Assembly: GCF_027947575.1 (NCBI RefSeq) | Contig: NZ_CP116256.1 | Location: 6,944,001-7,008,000 of the forward strand | Direction of reading: 5' to 3' | DNA from: Streptomyces rubrogriseus | GTDB taxonomy: Bacteria > Actinomycetota > Actinomycetes > Streptomycetales > Streptomycetaceae | DNA length: 64,000 bases | In this document: positions 43,611-54,608 of the stretch, one piece after another | How positions within the stretch are numbered: position 1 is the first letter of the stretch | Layout of the letters: each line of letters begins with the position of its first letter | Translations under genes and position numbers: made by a program | Notes under the pieces: model-generated | Seen by the model: only the letters and a program-made list of their open reading frames with translations | The model's database searches: none | Told to the model about the DNA's origin: nothing

Positions 43611-45392
43611 TCAGCTCCGGGCCAGTACCGTCCCCACCACCTGGCGCAGCATCGACTCCGGGTCGGGGGCGGGGCCCGGGGAGCGCCAGGCCACGAAGCC
43701 GTCGGGGCGGACCAGGACCGCGCCGCCCCGGGTCACCCCGTGGGCGCGCGCCCAGTCGGTCTCCTCGTCGTCCGGGATCAGGTCCGCCCCGGGCGACCCG
43801 CCCACGCGGTACGACTTCAGCGGCACCCGCATCCCGGCGGCCACCGCGGCGGCCGCCTCGTGCCAGCCGGTGGGCTGGGCGGCGTCGCTGAGCAGGACGA
43901 GGGAGTCCTCGTAGAGGTCCAGGGTGGACAGGCGGTCCTGGCCCCGGCGCACCCAGAGGTGGGGAGCCCGGCTGCCGGGCGCTCCGGTGAGGTCGAGGCC
44001 CTCCGGGACCACCGGGGTCGCCGGGTCGGCGCCGACCACCGCGCCCCGGGGGTAGCGGTAGCCGAGGGCGACGTTGAGGATCCCGCGCTGCGGGCCGCCG
44101 CCGGGACCGCCAGGACCCCCGGAGCCGCCAGGACCGCCAGGCCCACCGGTGCCGCCGGTGCCACGGCCCGCACCGCCGGGAGTACCCGCGCCCGGACCGC
44201 CGACCCCCACGACCGGCGGCGGCGCGAAGCCCGGGTGGCTGTGCTCGACCGAGCGATGGGCGGCGCGGGCGCTGGTGGCCTCCGCGACCGGGCGCCGTTC
44301 CGTGTCGTACGTGTCCAGCAGGGCCTCGCCCGCCCAGCCCTCCAGGACCGCGGCCAGCTTCCAGGCGAGGTTGTGGGCGTCCTGGATGCCGGTGTTGGAG
44401 CCGAAGGCGCCGGTGGGGGACATCTCGTGGGCCGAGTCGCCGGCCAGCAGGACGCGGCCGGAGCGGTAGCTGCGGGCGACGCGCTGGGCGGCGTGCCAGG
44501 GCGCCTTGCCGGTGATCTCGACGTCGAGGTCGGGATCGCCGATCGCGCGGCGGATGTGGGCGGCGCAGCGCTCGTCGGTGAAGTCCTCGACGGTTTCGCC
44601 CTGTTCGGGGTGCCAGGGGGCGTGGAAGACCCAGTTCTCGCGGTTGTCGACGGGTAGCAGGGCTCCGTCGGCGTTCTCGTCCGTCAGGTAGCAGACGATG
44701 AACCGGCGGTCGCCCACGACGTCGGCGAGACGGCGCGAGCGGAAGGTGATGCTGATGTTGTGGAAGAGGTCGCCGGGTCCGCTCTGGCCGATGCCGAGCT
44801 GTTCGCGGACGGGGCTGCGCGGACCGTCGGCGGCGACCAGGTAGTCCGCACGGATGGTGGTGTGCTCGCCGGTCTCCCGGCTCTTCACGATCGCCGTGAC
44901 GCCCTCGGTGTCGGCCTCGAAGGAGAGCAGTTCGGTGCCGAAGCGCAGGTCGCCGCCGAGGTTCACGGCGTGCGTGAGGAGTTCGGGCTCCAGGTCGTTC
45001 TGACTGCACAGGCACCAGGAGCTGGGGCTGAAGCGGGCCAGTCCGCCGCCCGGGTCGATCTGCTTGAAGAGCCACTCCCCCGCGTCGCCGGCCAGGGTCG
45101 GCGCCTGGAGGATGCCGTGGTTGTCGGCCAGCGTGGCGGCGGCCCTGCGGATGTCCGGCTCGGTGCCGGCCACCCGGAAGATCTCCATCGTGCGGACGTT
45201 GTTGCCGCGCCCGCGGGGGTGGATGGAGGTGCCGGCGTGCCGCTCCACCAGGGTGTGCCGGACGCCCAGCCGGCCCAGGAACACCGAGGTCGACAGGCCC
45301 ACCAGGGACCCGCCGACGACCAGGACCGGGACGCGGTGGGTCCGGTCGCCCCCGGGGGCGGCGCGGCCGGACCGGTCGGCTCTTTCGTTCAT
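43611..45392 (-). CDS. WhiE ORFVIII-type FAD polyketide hydroxylase
   Basis: 593 residues from MNERADRSG with GGAGGACG upstream. Aromatic-polyketide FAD monooxygenase: PVLVVGGSLVGLSTSVFLGR (GxGxxG region), ADYLVAADGPRSPVREQLG, and RVLLAGDSAHEMSPTGAFG (second FAD motif). A Gly/Pro-rich linker separates the C-terminal thioredoxin-like domain. In S. coelicolor the orthologue (whiE ORFVIII) is transcribed divergently from the whiE PKS operon and modifies the spore pigment late in development; the same layout is seen here. Confidence 0.9.
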   Translation of the reverse strand: MNERADRSGRAAPGGDRTHRVPVLVVGGSLVGLSTSVFLGRLGVRHTLVERHAGTSIHPRGRGNNVRTMEIFRVAGTEPDIRRAAATLADNHGILQAPTLAGDAGEWLFKQIDPGGGLARFSPSSWCLCSQNDLEPELLTHAVNLGGDLRFGTELLSFEADTEGVTAIVKSRETGEHTTIRADYLVAADGPRSPVREQLGIGQSGPGDLFHNISITFRSRRLADVVGDRRFIVCYLTDENADGALLPVDNRENWVFHAPWHPEQGETVEDFTDERCAAHIRRAIGDPDLDVEITGKAPWHAAQRVARSYRSGRVLLAGDSAHEMSPTGAFGSNTGIQDAHNLAWKLAAVLEGWAGEALLDTYDTERRPVAEATSARAAHRSVEHSHPGFAPPPVVGVGGPGAGTPGGAGRGTGGTGGPGGPGGSGGPGGPGGGPQRGILNVALGYRYPRGAVVGADPATPVVPEGLDLTGAPGSRAPHLWVRRGQDRLSTLDLYEDSLVLLSDAAQPTGWHEAAAAVAAGMRVPLKSYRVGGSPGADLIPDDEETDWARAHGVTRGGAVLVRPDGFVAWRSPGPAPDPESMLRQVVGTVLARS

Positions 45393-45723
45393 GATTCGTC
45401 CTCCGTTGTACGACAGGTGTGCGTCGGGAGTGGGTCGGTAGTGCGTCGGTAGTGCGTCGGACGCGCGTTCAGATCCGCGTCGGGGATGCGTCAGGGGTGC
45501 GAGGGGGGTCCGACCGAGGTGCGCCGGGGCCTTCATGCATGCCCCGTACGGCCCGTCGGGGCCCGCCACGGCGCAGGCTTCACCCGCTTAACCCTCCTGG
45601 TTCGCGGACCCCGCGGGCACGGCCCACGATCGTGCTTACGCGACCGTCGCACCCCGCCGGCCCGGCGGGCGCCGCCGACGATCGCCCCAGTCCACGAGGA
45701 AGACCGGAGAAGAGGTGGGCCGG
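45393..45723. promoter_or_regulatory. Divergent whiE control region with 11-bp direct repeats
   Basis: 331 bp between the divergent hydroxylase and whiE operon. GTCGGTAGTGC repeats at 45434-45444 and 45445-45455, with a degenerate copy before (45423-45433) and a half copy after. The 11-bp period keeps copies on one DNA face. In S. coelicolor this region carries the whiE promoters, one dependent on the sporulation sigma factor SigF (known); exact promoter positions are not claimed here. Confidence 0.6.
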
Positions 45724-46920
45724 ATGACGGTCTCTCCCGTCGTAGCGACGGATGCCCCGACCACGGACGCGACGCGGGCCACGGCGGCGTCGGCGACGCC
45801 GCCCGCCGTGGCGACGGACGCCGGTGCCGTGTCGATATCCGCGTTCGACGGTTCCCGCGTGCGGGTCGTCCTGATGCTGGACGTCCACGACGGAATGCAG
45901 CAGGAGTTCCTGGACGCCTACGAGCGCATCCGCGACCGGGTCGCCGCCGTACCCGGACACGTCAGCGACCAGCTGTGCCAGTCCCTGGAGAACCCGACCC
46001 AGTGGCTCCTCACCAGTGAGTGGGAGAGCGCCGCGCCCTTCCTGGCCTGGGTCAACAGCGACGAACACCTCGACACCGTCGAACCGCTGGCGACCTGCGT
46101 CCGTGACACCCACTCGCTGCGCTACAGCGTCCTGCGGGAGACCGACGGGGGGCGCCCGGCGCCCGGTGAGCCGCGCTCCGCACCCCGGATCGGGGACAAC
46201 GTCGTACGGCACGCCCTCACCTTCACCGTGCGGCCCGGCACCGAGGCCGAGACCGCCCGGCTGCTGTCCGAGTACGTGTCGCCCGACGCCCACGTGGACG
46301 GCTCCACGCGGCTGCTGCGCACCTCGCTCTTCATGTCCGGCAACCGGATCGTGCGGGCCGTGGAGGTGCGCGGCGATCTGCAGACCGCGTTGCGCCACGT
46401 CGCCCGGCAGCCCGGGGTGCGGGCCGTCGAGGAGGCGCTGAACCCGTATCTGGAGCAGGACCGGGACCTCGGCGACCCGCAGTCCGCCCGGCGCTTCTTC
46501 ACCCGGGCCGCCATGCCCGCCGTCCACCACACGACGTACCCCGACCGGCCGGGCGCGCGCCGGGAACGGCTCGCGCTGCTCTACCCGGTACGCGACGGCG
46601 CGGGTCCGGAACTGGCCCGGCTGCTGGCCCGTCAGGACGCGTCCGCCGCCCGGAACCCGGACGGCCCGGTGCTGGCCGCCACCGTCTTCCACCGCGACGA
46701 CCTCGTCGTACGGCTCGTCGACGTGGACGGCGACCCCGAGGGCGCGCCCGCCGAGGTCCTCGGCCTGCACGGGTCCGAGGGCGCCGCGGCCGCCGAGCGG
46801 CTGCTGGACACCGCCGCGGTCGGCGTCGACGGGCCGCCGGCCGAGGCGGCCACGCTGTCCCGGCTGCTGACCCGGGTCCGTATGACGCCTCTGACCGACC
46901 GGCGTTCGGCCGGTTCCTGA
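45724..46920 (+). CDS. WhiE ORFI-type SchA/CurD-domain protein
   Basis: 398 residues from ATG 45724. Two ferredoxin-like regions: residues about 40-125 ([20 protein letters not shown]) like antibiotic-biosynthesis monooxygenases, and about 160-255 (SchA/CurD family; [20 protein letters not shown]), with a third related segment near 280-340. Present in spore-pigment clusters; the exact role is unknown, but it probably shapes or oxidises the polyketide. First gene of the collinear whiE operon, 125 bp before the next gene. Confidence 0.85.
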   Translation: MTVSPVVATDAPTTDATRATAASATPPAVATDAGAVSISAFDGSRVRVVLMLDVHDGMQQEFLDAYERIRDRVAAVPGHVSDQLCQSLENPTQWLLTSEWESAAPFLAWVNSDEHLDTVEPLATCVRDTHSLRYSVLRETDGGRPAPGEPRSAPRIGDNVVRHALTFTVRPGTEAETARLLSEYVSPDAHVDGSTRLLRTSLFMSGNRIVRAVEVRGDLQTALRHVARQPGVRAVEEALNPYLEQDRDLGDPQSARRFFTRAAMPAVHHTTYPDRPGARRERLALLYPVRDGAGPELARLLARQDASAARNPDGPVLAATVFHRDDLVVRLVDVDGDPEGAPAEVLGLHGSEGAAAAERLLDTAAVGVDGPPAEAATLSRLLTRVRMTPLTDRRSAGS

Positions 46921-47045
46921 ACCACTCTCCCCGACCGCGCGGCCGACCGGGCCCGACGGCGTGCCCCCGGTACGCGCGGCCCCCTCCCCGGCTCCTCCCG
47001 GCTTCCCCTCCCCCACTTCCTCCCGTCACCCCCGGAGTGAACGAC

Positions 47046-47534
47046 ATGACAGACCAGCAGGTACGCATCGTCTCCCTCGGCGACATCGCCCCGAACCGCC
47101 GCCGCGGCGGAGACCTCCGCGCCCTCCTCACGCCCACCACCGCCGGGTCGACCAGCGGCTTCATGGGCGTGGCCATCGTGCAGCCCGGCGACCGCATCGC
47201 CGAGCACTACCACCCGTACTCCGAGGAGTTCGTGTACGTCACGGAGGGCGCCCTCGAAGTGGACCTGGACGGGGTGCCGCACTCGCTCGGCACCGGGCAG
47301 GGGCTGCTGATCCCGCAGGACATGCGCCACCGCTTCCGCAACGCGGGGGATGTCGAGGCGCGGCTCGTGTTCCACCTGGGGCCGCTGGCCCCGCGGCCGG
47401 AGCTGGGCCACGTCGACACGGAGGACGCCGAGGGCAACGCGCTCCCCTGCGACGGTGCGCACGCGGGCCACGCGGGCCACGCGGGCCACGCCGGGCACGA
47501 GCGGCCCGCCCCCGCGGCCGAGGTGGTGTCGTGA
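47046..47534 (+). CDS. WhiE ORFII-type cupin protein
   Basis: 162 residues from ATG 47046 behind GGAG. Cupin barrel: metal motif [19 protein letters not shown] and second motif [16 protein letters not shown]. The C-terminus is His-rich, with HAG repeated four times (encoded by 9-bp gcgggccac repeats near 47463-47490), a potential extra metal-binding tail. Cupins of this group act in polyketide tailoring or cyclisation. Its stop overlaps the ketosynthase start as GTGA. Confidence 0.87.
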   Translation: MTDQQVRIVSLGDIAPNRRRGGDLRALLTPTTAGSTSGFMGVAIVQPGDRIAEHYHPYSEEFVYVTEGALEVDLDGVPHSLGTGQGLLIPQDMRHRFRNAGDVEARLVFHLGPLAPRPELGHVDTEDAEGNALPCDGAHAGHAGHAGHAGHERPAPAAEVVS

Positions 47535-48802
47535 CCCGGCGCCGGGTCGCCGTCACGGGCATAGGCGTCGTCGCCCCGGGCGGGATCGGCGTGCCCCAGT
47601 TCTGGGGGCTGCTGTCCGAAGGCCGTACGGCGACGCGCCGCATCTCCCTGTTCGACCCGTCCGGACTGCGCTCGCAGATCGCCGCCGAGTGCGACTTCGA
47701 GCCGTCCGACCACGGGCTCGGCCTCGCCACCGCCCAGCGCTGCGACAGGTACGTGCAGTTCGCGCTGGTGGCCGCCTCGGAGGCGGTCCGGGACGCGAAC
47801 CTCGACATGAACCGCGAGGACCCCTGGCGGGCCGGTGCCACGCTCGGCACCGCGGTCGGCGGCACCACCCGGCTGGAGCACGACTACGTCCTGGTCAGCG
47901 AGCGCGGCTCGCGCTGGGACGTCGACGACCGGCGCTCCGAACCGCACCTGGAGCGCGCGTTCACGCCGGCCACCCTCTCCTCCGCGGTCGCCGAGGAGTT
48001 CGGGGTGCGCGGGCCGGTGCAGACCGTCTCCACCGGGTGCACCTCCGGCCTCGACGCGGTCGGGTACGCCTACCACGCGGTCGCCGAGGGACGTGTCGAC
48101 GTGTGCCTGGCCGGTGCGGCGGACTCGCCGATATCGCCGATCACCATGGCCTGCTTCGACGCCATCAAGGCGACCTCGCCGAACAACGACGACCCCGCGC
48201 ACGCCTCCCGGCCCTTCGACGCGGACCGCAACGGCTTCGTGATGGGCGAGGGCGCGGCGGTGCTGGTCCTGGAGGACCTGGAGCACGCCCGGGCCCGGGG
48301 CGCGGAGGTGTACTGCGAGATCTCCGGCTACGCCACCTTCGGCAACGCCTACCACATGACCGGGCTCACCAAGGAGGGCCTGGAGATGGCGCGGGCCATC
48401 GACACGGCGCTGGACATGGCGCACCTCGACGGCTCGGCGATCGACTACGTCAACGCGCACGGCTCCGGCACCCAGCAGAACGACCGGCACGAGACCGCGG
48501 CCGTCAAACGCTCGCTGGGCGAGCACGCCTACGCGACGCCGATGAGCTCCATCAAGTCCATGGTGGGCCACTCGCTCGGCGCGATCGGCTCCATCGAACT
48601 GGCCGCGTGCGTACTGGCGATGGCCCACCATGTGGTGCCGCCCACCGCCAACTACACGACCCCCGACCCCGAGTGCGACCTGGACTACGTGCCGCGCGAG
48701 GCACGGGAGCGGACGCTGCGGCACGTGCTGTCGGTGGGCAGCGGCTTCGGCGGCTTCCAGTCCGCGGTCGTACTGAGCGGCAGTGAAGGAGGGCTGCGAT
48801 GA
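47531..48802 (+). CDS. Ketosynthase alpha (WhiE ORFIII)
   Basis: 423 residues from a GTG overlapping the cupin stop. Beta-ketoacyl synthase of the minimal type [20 protein letters not shown] at the start, the catalytic Cys in [16 protein letters not shown], His in [14 protein letters not shown] and [12 protein letters not shown]. With the chain-length factor it elongates malonyl-ACP to the spore-pigment backbone. ATGA overlap with the next gene. Confidence 0.93.
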   Translation: MTRRRVAVTGIGVVAPGGIGVPQFWGLLSEGRTATRRISLFDPSGLRSQIAAECDFEPSDHGLGLATAQRCDRYVQFALVAASEAVRDANLDMNREDPWRAGATLGTAVGGTTRLEHDYVLVSERGSRWDVDDRRSEPHLERAFTPATLSSAVAEEFGVRGPVQTVSTGCTSGLDAVGYAYHAVAEGRVDVCLAGAADSPISPITMACFDAIKATSPNNDDPAHASRPFDADRNGFVMGEGAAVLVLEDLEHARARGAEVYCEISGYATFGNAYHMTGLTKEGLEMARAIDTALDMAHLDGSAIDYVNAHGSGTQQNDRHETAAVKRSLGEHAYATPMSSIKSMVGHSLGAIGSIELAACVLAMAHHVVPPTANYTTPDPECDLDYVPREARERTLRHVLSVGSGFGGFQSAVVLSGSEGGLR

Positions 48803-50073
48803 GCGGACCACAACGGACCGGCACCGGCGGTGGTAGCCGACGGGCGGTCGTCACCGGACTCGGCGTGGTGTCGCCGCACGGCACCGGCGTCGAGGCGCAC
48901 TGGAAGGCGGTCGCCGACGGCACCAGCAGTCTCGGTCCCGTCACCCGGGAGGGCTGCGCGCACCTGCCGCTGCGGGTCGCGGGCGAGGTGCACGGCTTCG
49001 ACGCGGCCGAGACGGTCGAGGACCGATTCCTCGTCCAGACCGACCGGTTCACGCACTTCGCGCTGTCCGCGACCCAGCACGCGCTGACCGACGCCCGGTT
49101 CGGCCGGGCCGACGTCGACTCGCCGTACTCGGTCGGCGTGGTCACCGCGGCGGGCTCGGGCGGCGGAGAGTTCGGGCAGCGGGAGTTGCAGAACCTGTGG
49201 GGGCACGGCTCGCGCCACGTCGGCCCGTACCAGTCGATCGCCTGGTTCTACGCGGCCAGCACCGGCCAGGTCTCCATACGCAACGACTTCAAGGGCCCCT
49301 GCGGGGTCGTGGCCGCCGACGAGGCGGGCGGCCTGGACGCCCTGGCGCACGCGGCACTGGCCGTGCGGAACGGCACCGACACGGTGGTCTGCGGCGCGAC
49401 GGAGGCGCCGCTGGCCCCGTACTCGATCGTCTGCCAGCTGGGCTACCCCGAGCTGAGCCGGGCCGCCGAACCCGATCGCGCCTACCGCCCGTTCACCGAG
49501 GCGGCCTGCGGTTTCGCCCCGGCCGAGGGCGGTGCCGTGCTCGTCGTGGAGGAGGAGGCGGCGGCCCGGGAGCGCGGGGCGGACGTGCGGGCGACGGTGG
49601 CCGGGCACGCGGCGACCTTCACCGGGGCCGGCCGCTGGGCCGAGTCCCGGGAGGGGCTGGCCCGCGCGATCCGGGGCGCCCTGGCCGAGGCGGGCTGCCG
49701 GCCCGAGGAGGTCGACGTGGTCTTCGCGGACGCCCTCGGGGTCCCGGAGGCCGACCGGGCCGAGGCGCTGGCGCTGGCCGACGCGCTGGGCCCGCACGCC
49801 GCGCGGGTGCCGGTCACCGCGCCCAAGACCGGGACCGGGCGGGCGTACTGCGCGGCGCCGGTCCTTGACGTGGCGACGGCGGTACTGGCGATGGAGCACG
49901 GGCTGATCCCGCCGACCCCGCACGTGCTGGACGTGTGCCACGACCTGGACCTGGTGACCGGCCGGGCCCGCCCCGCCGAGCCGCGCGCGGCCCTGGTTCT
50001 GGCGCGCGGCCTCATGGGGTCCAACTCGGCGCTCGTCCTGCGCCGGGGTGCGGTACCGCCCGAGGGCCGCTGA
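48799..50073 (+). CDS. Chain-length factor / ketosynthase beta (WhiE ORFIV)
   Basis: 424 residues. KS-like fold ([15 protein letters not shown]) without the catalytic Cys. The corresponding segment reads [17 protein letters not shown], with Glu where most chain-length factors have Gln (AEQAGGLD). The partner of KS alpha; sets chain length and helps decarboxylate malonyl-ACP for priming. Co-translated with ORFIII. Confidence 0.92.
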   Translation: MSGPQRTGTGGGSRRAVVTGLGVVSPHGTGVEAHWKAVADGTSSLGPVTREGCAHLPLRVAGEVHGFDAAETVEDRFLVQTDRFTHFALSATQHALTDARFGRADVDSPYSVGVVTAAGSGGGEFGQRELQNLWGHGSRHVGPYQSIAWFYAASTGQVSIRNDFKGPCGVVAADEAGGLDALAHAALAVRNGTDTVVCGATEAPLAPYSIVCQLGYPELSRAAEPDRAYRPFTEAACGFAPAEGGAVLVVEEEAAARERGADVRATVAGHAATFTGAGRWAESREGLARAIRGALAEAGCRPEEVDVVFADALGVPEADRAEALALADALGPHAARVPVTAPKTGTGRAYCAAPVLDVATAVLAMEHGLIPPTPHVLDVCHDLDLVTGRARPAEPRAALVLARGLMGSNSALVLRRGAVPPEGR

Positions 50074-50142
50074 CGACCGAACGACGACCACTGGCCACGG
50101 GCGGTGCCCGTGGCCGGCCAACCCGAGTCAAGGAGGACACCC

Positions 50143-50896
<754 letters not shown>

Positions 50897-50929
50897 CACG
50901 TACGGACATCGGCGAAGGGCAGCACCCTC

Positions 50930-51265
50930 ATGCACCACACACTGATCGTCGCCCGGATGGCACCCGGCGCGGCACCGGACATCGCGAAGGTGTTCGCGGA
51001 GTCCGACAGCGGCGAGCTGCCGCACCTGGTGGGCGTCAACCGGCGCAGCCTGTTCGAGTTCGGTGACGGCGTGTACCTGCACCTCATCGAGAGCGACGAG
51101 GACCCGGCCCCCACCATCGGCAGGCTGACCGGCCACCCGGAGTTCCGCCAGGTCAGCGAGCGGCTCGAACCGTACGTCTCGGCGTACGACCCGGCGACGT
51201 GGCGCGGTCCGAAGGACGCGATGGCGCGCTGCTTCTACCGCTGGGAGCGGACCGCCGCCGGCTGA
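50930..51265 (+). CDS. TcmI-family polyketide cyclase (WhiE ORFVII)
   Basis: 111-residue ferredoxin-like dimeric cyclase: HHTLIVARMAPGAAPDIAKVF, NRRSLFEFGDGVYLHLIE, and GHPEFRQVSERLEPYVSAYD. Related to tetracenomycin TcmI, which closes later rings. Last gene of the whiE operon, directly before a strong terminator. Confidence 0.9.
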   Translation: MHHTLIVARMAPGAAPDIAKVFAESDSGELPHLVGVNRRSLFEFGDGVYLHLIESDEDPAPTIGRLTGHPEFRQVSERLEPYVSAYDPATWRGPKDAMARCFYRWERTAAG

Positions 51266-51285
51266 CGGCACTCCGTCCCCGCATC

Positions 51286-51324
51286 CGTCGGGGTCGCCCG
51301 GATCTGATCCGGGCGACCCCGACG
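51286..51324 (+). terminator. Strong terminator of the whiE operon
   Basis: Perfect 19-bp arms CGTCGGGGTCGCCCGGATC (51286-51304) and complement (51306-51324) around a single T. It lies 20 bp past the last whiE stop and would insulate the following gene. Confidence 0.88.
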
Positions 51325-51509
51325 AAGACGTTCCGGGGCATCGAACGGTTGCCCGCACGGACCGAATGTCCGCGTGAGAAGGGACACTTCGGAAACCGTG
51401 ATGTTTTCGCACGTCCGTCCGCTTGGATCATCGGGGCACGACGGCACCGCAGTCCGCGGTGCCGGGCCGACCGGGCCAGCCCCGCCGACCAGCAGAGAGG
51501 ACGCACACC

Positions 51510-52415
51510 GTGGGCCGATCCACCGCCCGCCGGGCCGGCCGAAGAACCGGGCCGGACGGTGCCGGACACAGGCCCCGCGCCCGCAGGCGCAGCCGCCGCG
51601 GACCCGCCCGGGCGGTCCTGGCCTGCCTCGCCCTCGGGGCGGTCCTGCTCACCGCGGGGGTGGCCGTCGCGTACTGGCGGGAGACCCGGCCGCCGGTGAC
51701 GGACGACCAGGTGGCCGACGTCACGGACGCGCTGGACGCCTCGACCCGGACACCTTCGGCTTCCCCCTCCCCCTCGGCGTCACCGTCCCCGAAGGCCTCC
51801 GCGTCGGCCTCGGCGTCACCCTCGCCCTCCGCCACCACCATCGCCATTCCGGCGACCGGTCCCGGCACCTTCGTCACCGCCCGGGCCGACGGCTCGACCG
51901 TGGGCACCGGCAGCCGGGTGCGCCGCTACAAGGTCCTGGTCGAGGAGGGCATCGACGTCCGGCCGAGCGCCGCCGCCGACGAGATATCCGAGGTGCTCGC
52001 CGACCGCCGCGGCTGGACCCAGGACGGGACCAACTCCTTCCGGCTGGTCAGCGGCGGCTCCTACGACTTCGTGGTGAAGATCGCCACGCCGGGCACCGTC
52101 GACAGGATCTGCGGCGCGGCGGGCCTGCTCACCCGGGGCGAGGTCAACTGCAGCGTCGGCACGGACGTCGTGGTGAACCTCAAGCGCTGGGTGCTGGGCT
52201 CCCCGGAGTTCGACGGGCCGATCCACGAGTACCGGGCCCTGATCGTGAACCACGAGGTCGGTCACCGCCTCGGCCACGGCCACGAGACGTGCCCCGGAGC
52301 GGGCCGGCCCGCTCCGGCGATGATGCAGCAGATCAAGGGCCTCAAGGGATGCGTGGCCAACGCCTGGCCCTACGACGGGACGGGCGACTACCTGGGCGGC
52401 CCGGCGGTGCCCTGA
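51510..52415 (+). CDS. DUF3152 membrane-anchored metalloprotease-like protein
   Basis: 301 residues from a GTG (51510) behind AGAGAGGAC. Basic cytoplasmic N-terminus, membrane segment at about 36-56, a Ser/Pro/Ala low-complexity linker (about 85-120), then the DUF3152 domain. The zinc-type motif NHEVGHRLGHGHETC gives HExxH plus third His and a Cys. Cys pairs in DRICGAAG and EVNCSVG suit an extracytoplasmic location. Proteolysis is plausible but unproven for the family. Confidence 0.82.
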   Translation: MGRSTARRAGRRTGPDGAGHRPRARRRSRRGPARAVLACLALGAVLLTAGVAVAYWRETRPPVTDDQVADVTDALDASTRTPSASPSPSASPSPKASASASASPSPSATTIAIPATGPGTFVTARADGSTVGTGSRVRRYKVLVEEGIDVRPSAAADEISEVLADRRGWTQDGTNSFRLVSGGSYDFVVKIATPGTVDRICGAAGLLTRGEVNCSVGTDVVVNLKRWVLGSPEFDGPIHEYRALIVNHEVGHRLGHGHETCPGAGRPAPAMMQQIKGLKGCVANAWPYDGTGDYLGGPAVP

Positions 52416-52494
52416 GCCCGGCCCCGGGCCGGCGCGGCGCGTTCGGCGGACGGTTCGCGGGACAGGCCCCGGGGCGGGGGGTGATGATCGGTCC

Positions 52495-52929
52495 ATGACC
52501 ACCACACCGCGCTTCGATCCCCGTGCCCTGCTGGCCGAGAGCCGGCTCGGCGTACTGGCGACGATCAAGTCGGACGGCCGCCCGCAGCTCTCGCCCGTCA
52601 TGCCCGCCTACGACCCCGAGGCGGGCGTCATCCGGGTCTCCACCCGCGAGGGCCTCGCCAAGACGGCGAACCTGCGCCGGGACCCGCGGGCCACCCTTGA
52701 GGTGACCGCCCCGGACGGCAGGTCCTGGGCCACCGCCGAGGGCGTCGCCACCCTCACCGGTCCGGGCGCCGACCCGCACGGACCGGAGGTCGAGGCGCTG
52801 GTGGAGTACTACCGCGCCGCGGCCGGGGAGCATCCGGACTGGGACGAGTACCGGTCGACGATGGTGTCCGACCGCCGGGTGCTGCTCACCATCACGGTCG
52901 AGCGCGTGTACGGCGCCGACATCGGCTGA
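52495..52929 (+). CDS. PPOX-class F420/FMN-dependent oxidoreductase
   Basis: 144-residue split-barrel flavoprotein: LLAESRLGVLATIKSDGRPQLSPVMP, IRVSTREGLAKTANLRRDPR and TAEGVATLTG. In actinobacteria many of these use F420H2. Substrate unknown. Stands alone between the DUF3152 and DUF4142 genes. Confidence 0.87.
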   Translation: MTTTPRFDPRALLAESRLGVLATIKSDGRPQLSPVMPAYDPEAGVIRVSTREGLAKTANLRRDPRATLEVTAPDGRSWATAEGVATLTGPGADPHGPEVEALVEYYRAAAGEHPDWDEYRSTMVSDRRVLLTITVERVYGADIG

Positions 52930-53058
52930 CCGGCGCGGCGTCGGCTCGGGAGCGGGTCCCGCACCGGCCCCGCAAGTTTTGTGCCGGACCGGTGAAGGAT
53001 CCGCCCGCCGCTTCCGTACCTCCTGGCGTACCCGTATCGCGTCGCCCCTGGAGGCACC

Positions 53059-53805
53059 ATGCGCCTGTCCCGCAGCAGGATCGGAGTCGTCGTCCTGTTC
53101 GGTGCGATGACCCTGACCCTCACCGCGCTGGCCTTCCCGGCCGTGCTCGGTCTGGACAAGGCCGACGGCAACCAGAACCGGGTTGTGGCCAGCACGAAGT
53201 TCGGTCCGCTCACCGAGGCGGACCGCGACTTCGTGGTGAAGGTCCGCGCCGCCGGACTGTGGGAGTACCCGCTGGGCGAGATGGTGATGGAGCGCGGCAC
53301 GACGAAGGCGATGAAGACGGCCGGGGAGCACCTGGTCGTCGGGCACGCCGGACTCGACGCGATGTGCCGCGAGATCTCCCCCGAGCTGGGCATCACGCTG
53401 CCCAACCGGGCCTCCCCGCAGCAGGAGGGCTTCGTGGCCACCGTGGACGCCAAGAGCGGCGGGGAGTTCGACTCTTCGGCGGTCAACATCATGCGGGTGA
53501 CCCACGGTCAGATCTTCCCGGCCATCGCCAAGATCCGGGCCTCCACCAAGAACACCCTCGTGCGGCAGCTGGCGGACCTGGCCAACGACACCGTGCTGGA
53601 CCACATCACGGTGCTGGAGAAGACCGGGCTGGTCGAGTACGACGACGTCACCTTCAAGCAGACGGGCCCGGCGAAGCTGCCGAGGGAGAAGGTCACCCCG
53701 CCCCCGCCGCAGCCCGGTGAGCGGGTGCTGGTGCTCAGGCCGCGCCCCGACCTGAACGTGAACACCGCCTCCCCGACGCCCACCCCGTCCCCGGCGGCGC
53801 CCTGA
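53059..53805 (+). CDS. Secreted DUF4142 protein
   Basis: 248 residues with a signal or anchor segment at about 8-30 and a four-helix ferritin-like DUF4142 domain (about 45-205): LTEADRDFVVKVRAAGLWEY, GTTKAMKTAGEHLVVGHAGLD and NTLVRQLADLANDTVLDHITV. The tail is Pro/Thr-rich. Extracytoplasmic; function unknown. Confidence 0.8.
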   Translation: MRLSRSRIGVVVLFGAMTLTLTALAFPAVLGLDKADGNQNRVVASTKFGPLTEADRDFVVKVRAAGLWEYPLGEMVMERGTTKAMKTAGEHLVVGHAGLDAMCREISPELGITLPNRASPQQEGFVATVDAKSGGEFDSSAVNIMRVTHGQIFPAIAKIRASTKNTLVRQLADLANDTVLDHITVLEKTGLVEYDDVTFKQTGPAKLPREKVTPPPPQPGERVLVLRPRPDLNVNTASPTPTPSPAAP

Positions 53806-53825
53806 GGACGATTACGACCCAGTCA

Positions 53826-53858
53826 CGACCGGCGGCACGGGGAACGGGCCGCCGGTCG
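53826..53858 (+). terminator. Terminator after the DUF4142 gene
   Basis: Perfect 11-bp arms CGACCGGCGGC (53826-53836) and GCCGCCGGTCG (53848-53858) with an 11-nt loop, 21 bp past the stop. Confidence 0.75.
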
Positions 53859-53992
53859 CGCACGTTCTTCGCAGGTGGCGGCCGACGGTGTCCGCCGGGC
53901 CATGACCATCCGGTGCCGGAGCCGGTGGTGGGCGGCCGTTCCCCTGCTCCCGCCCGCGTCCGTCCGGGGCCGACGACAGGAGGAGCGGGACC

Positions 53993-54586
53993 ATGACCGC
54001 TTCCGGACCGGGCGGCGGCGACACCCCGGATGGACCGGACGACGCGCCGGCCGTGCCCGAGTACGTCTGGCGGCTGTTCCTGGAGGACGACGAGCGCGCC
54101 ATCCACGCCTCCGCCCCCCGGGAACCGGCGGCACGGGACCGGGTCCCCGGCTCGCAGCCGGAGCCTCCCGCCGACCGCCCCGGCCGCGCCCGCGACACGG
54201 TCGGCGAGCCGTGGCGCCGGGAGGACGCGTGGGCCGGACCGTCCTGGCGCGAGCTGGACGGACGGGCCCGGTTGCGGCGGACGGGCCGCGTGCTCGGCAC
54301 GGCGGCCGCGGTCGCCCTGGCCGTGACCGCGTGGTCGCAGCTGACCACCGGCCCGGCCACCCCGGGCGGCGGCCCCGCCGAAACGATCGGGCAGCGCCTG
54401 GAGGAAAGCCCCGCCCTGCCCTCGCCGGCCTCCGTCGCGGACACGCCGGCGTCCACCGAGTCCGCCGGCGCGAGCCCCGCCGCCTTCGAACCCAGCCCCG
54501 CCGCCTTCGAACCCAGCCCCGCCGCCTTCGTACCCGCCCCGTCCGCGATACCCCGGGCGCCCACGTCCACCCGGACCTTCGACTGA
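53993..54586 (+). CDS. Single-pass membrane protein of unknown function
   Basis: 197 residues. An acidic, Pro-rich cytoplasmic part (1-95) has PEYVWRLFLEDDERAIHAS, followed by a membrane segment at about 100-117 (LGTAAAVALAVTAWSQL) and a Pro/Ala extracellular tail with three AAFEPSP-type repeats (18-bp tandem DNA repeats at about 54480-54533). No family recognised. Confidence 0.65.
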   Translation: MTASGPGGGDTPDGPDDAPAVPEYVWRLFLEDDERAIHASAPREPAARDRVPGSQPEPPADRPGRARDTVGEPWRREDAWAGPSWRELDGRARLRRTGRVLGTAAAVALAVTAWSQLTTGPATPGGGPAETIGQRLEESPALPSPASVADTPASTESAGASPAAFEPSPAAFEPSPAAFVPAPSAIPRAPTSTRTFD

Positions 54587-54608
54587 CCGAGCGGCGGCCG
54601 GCTCCGGG

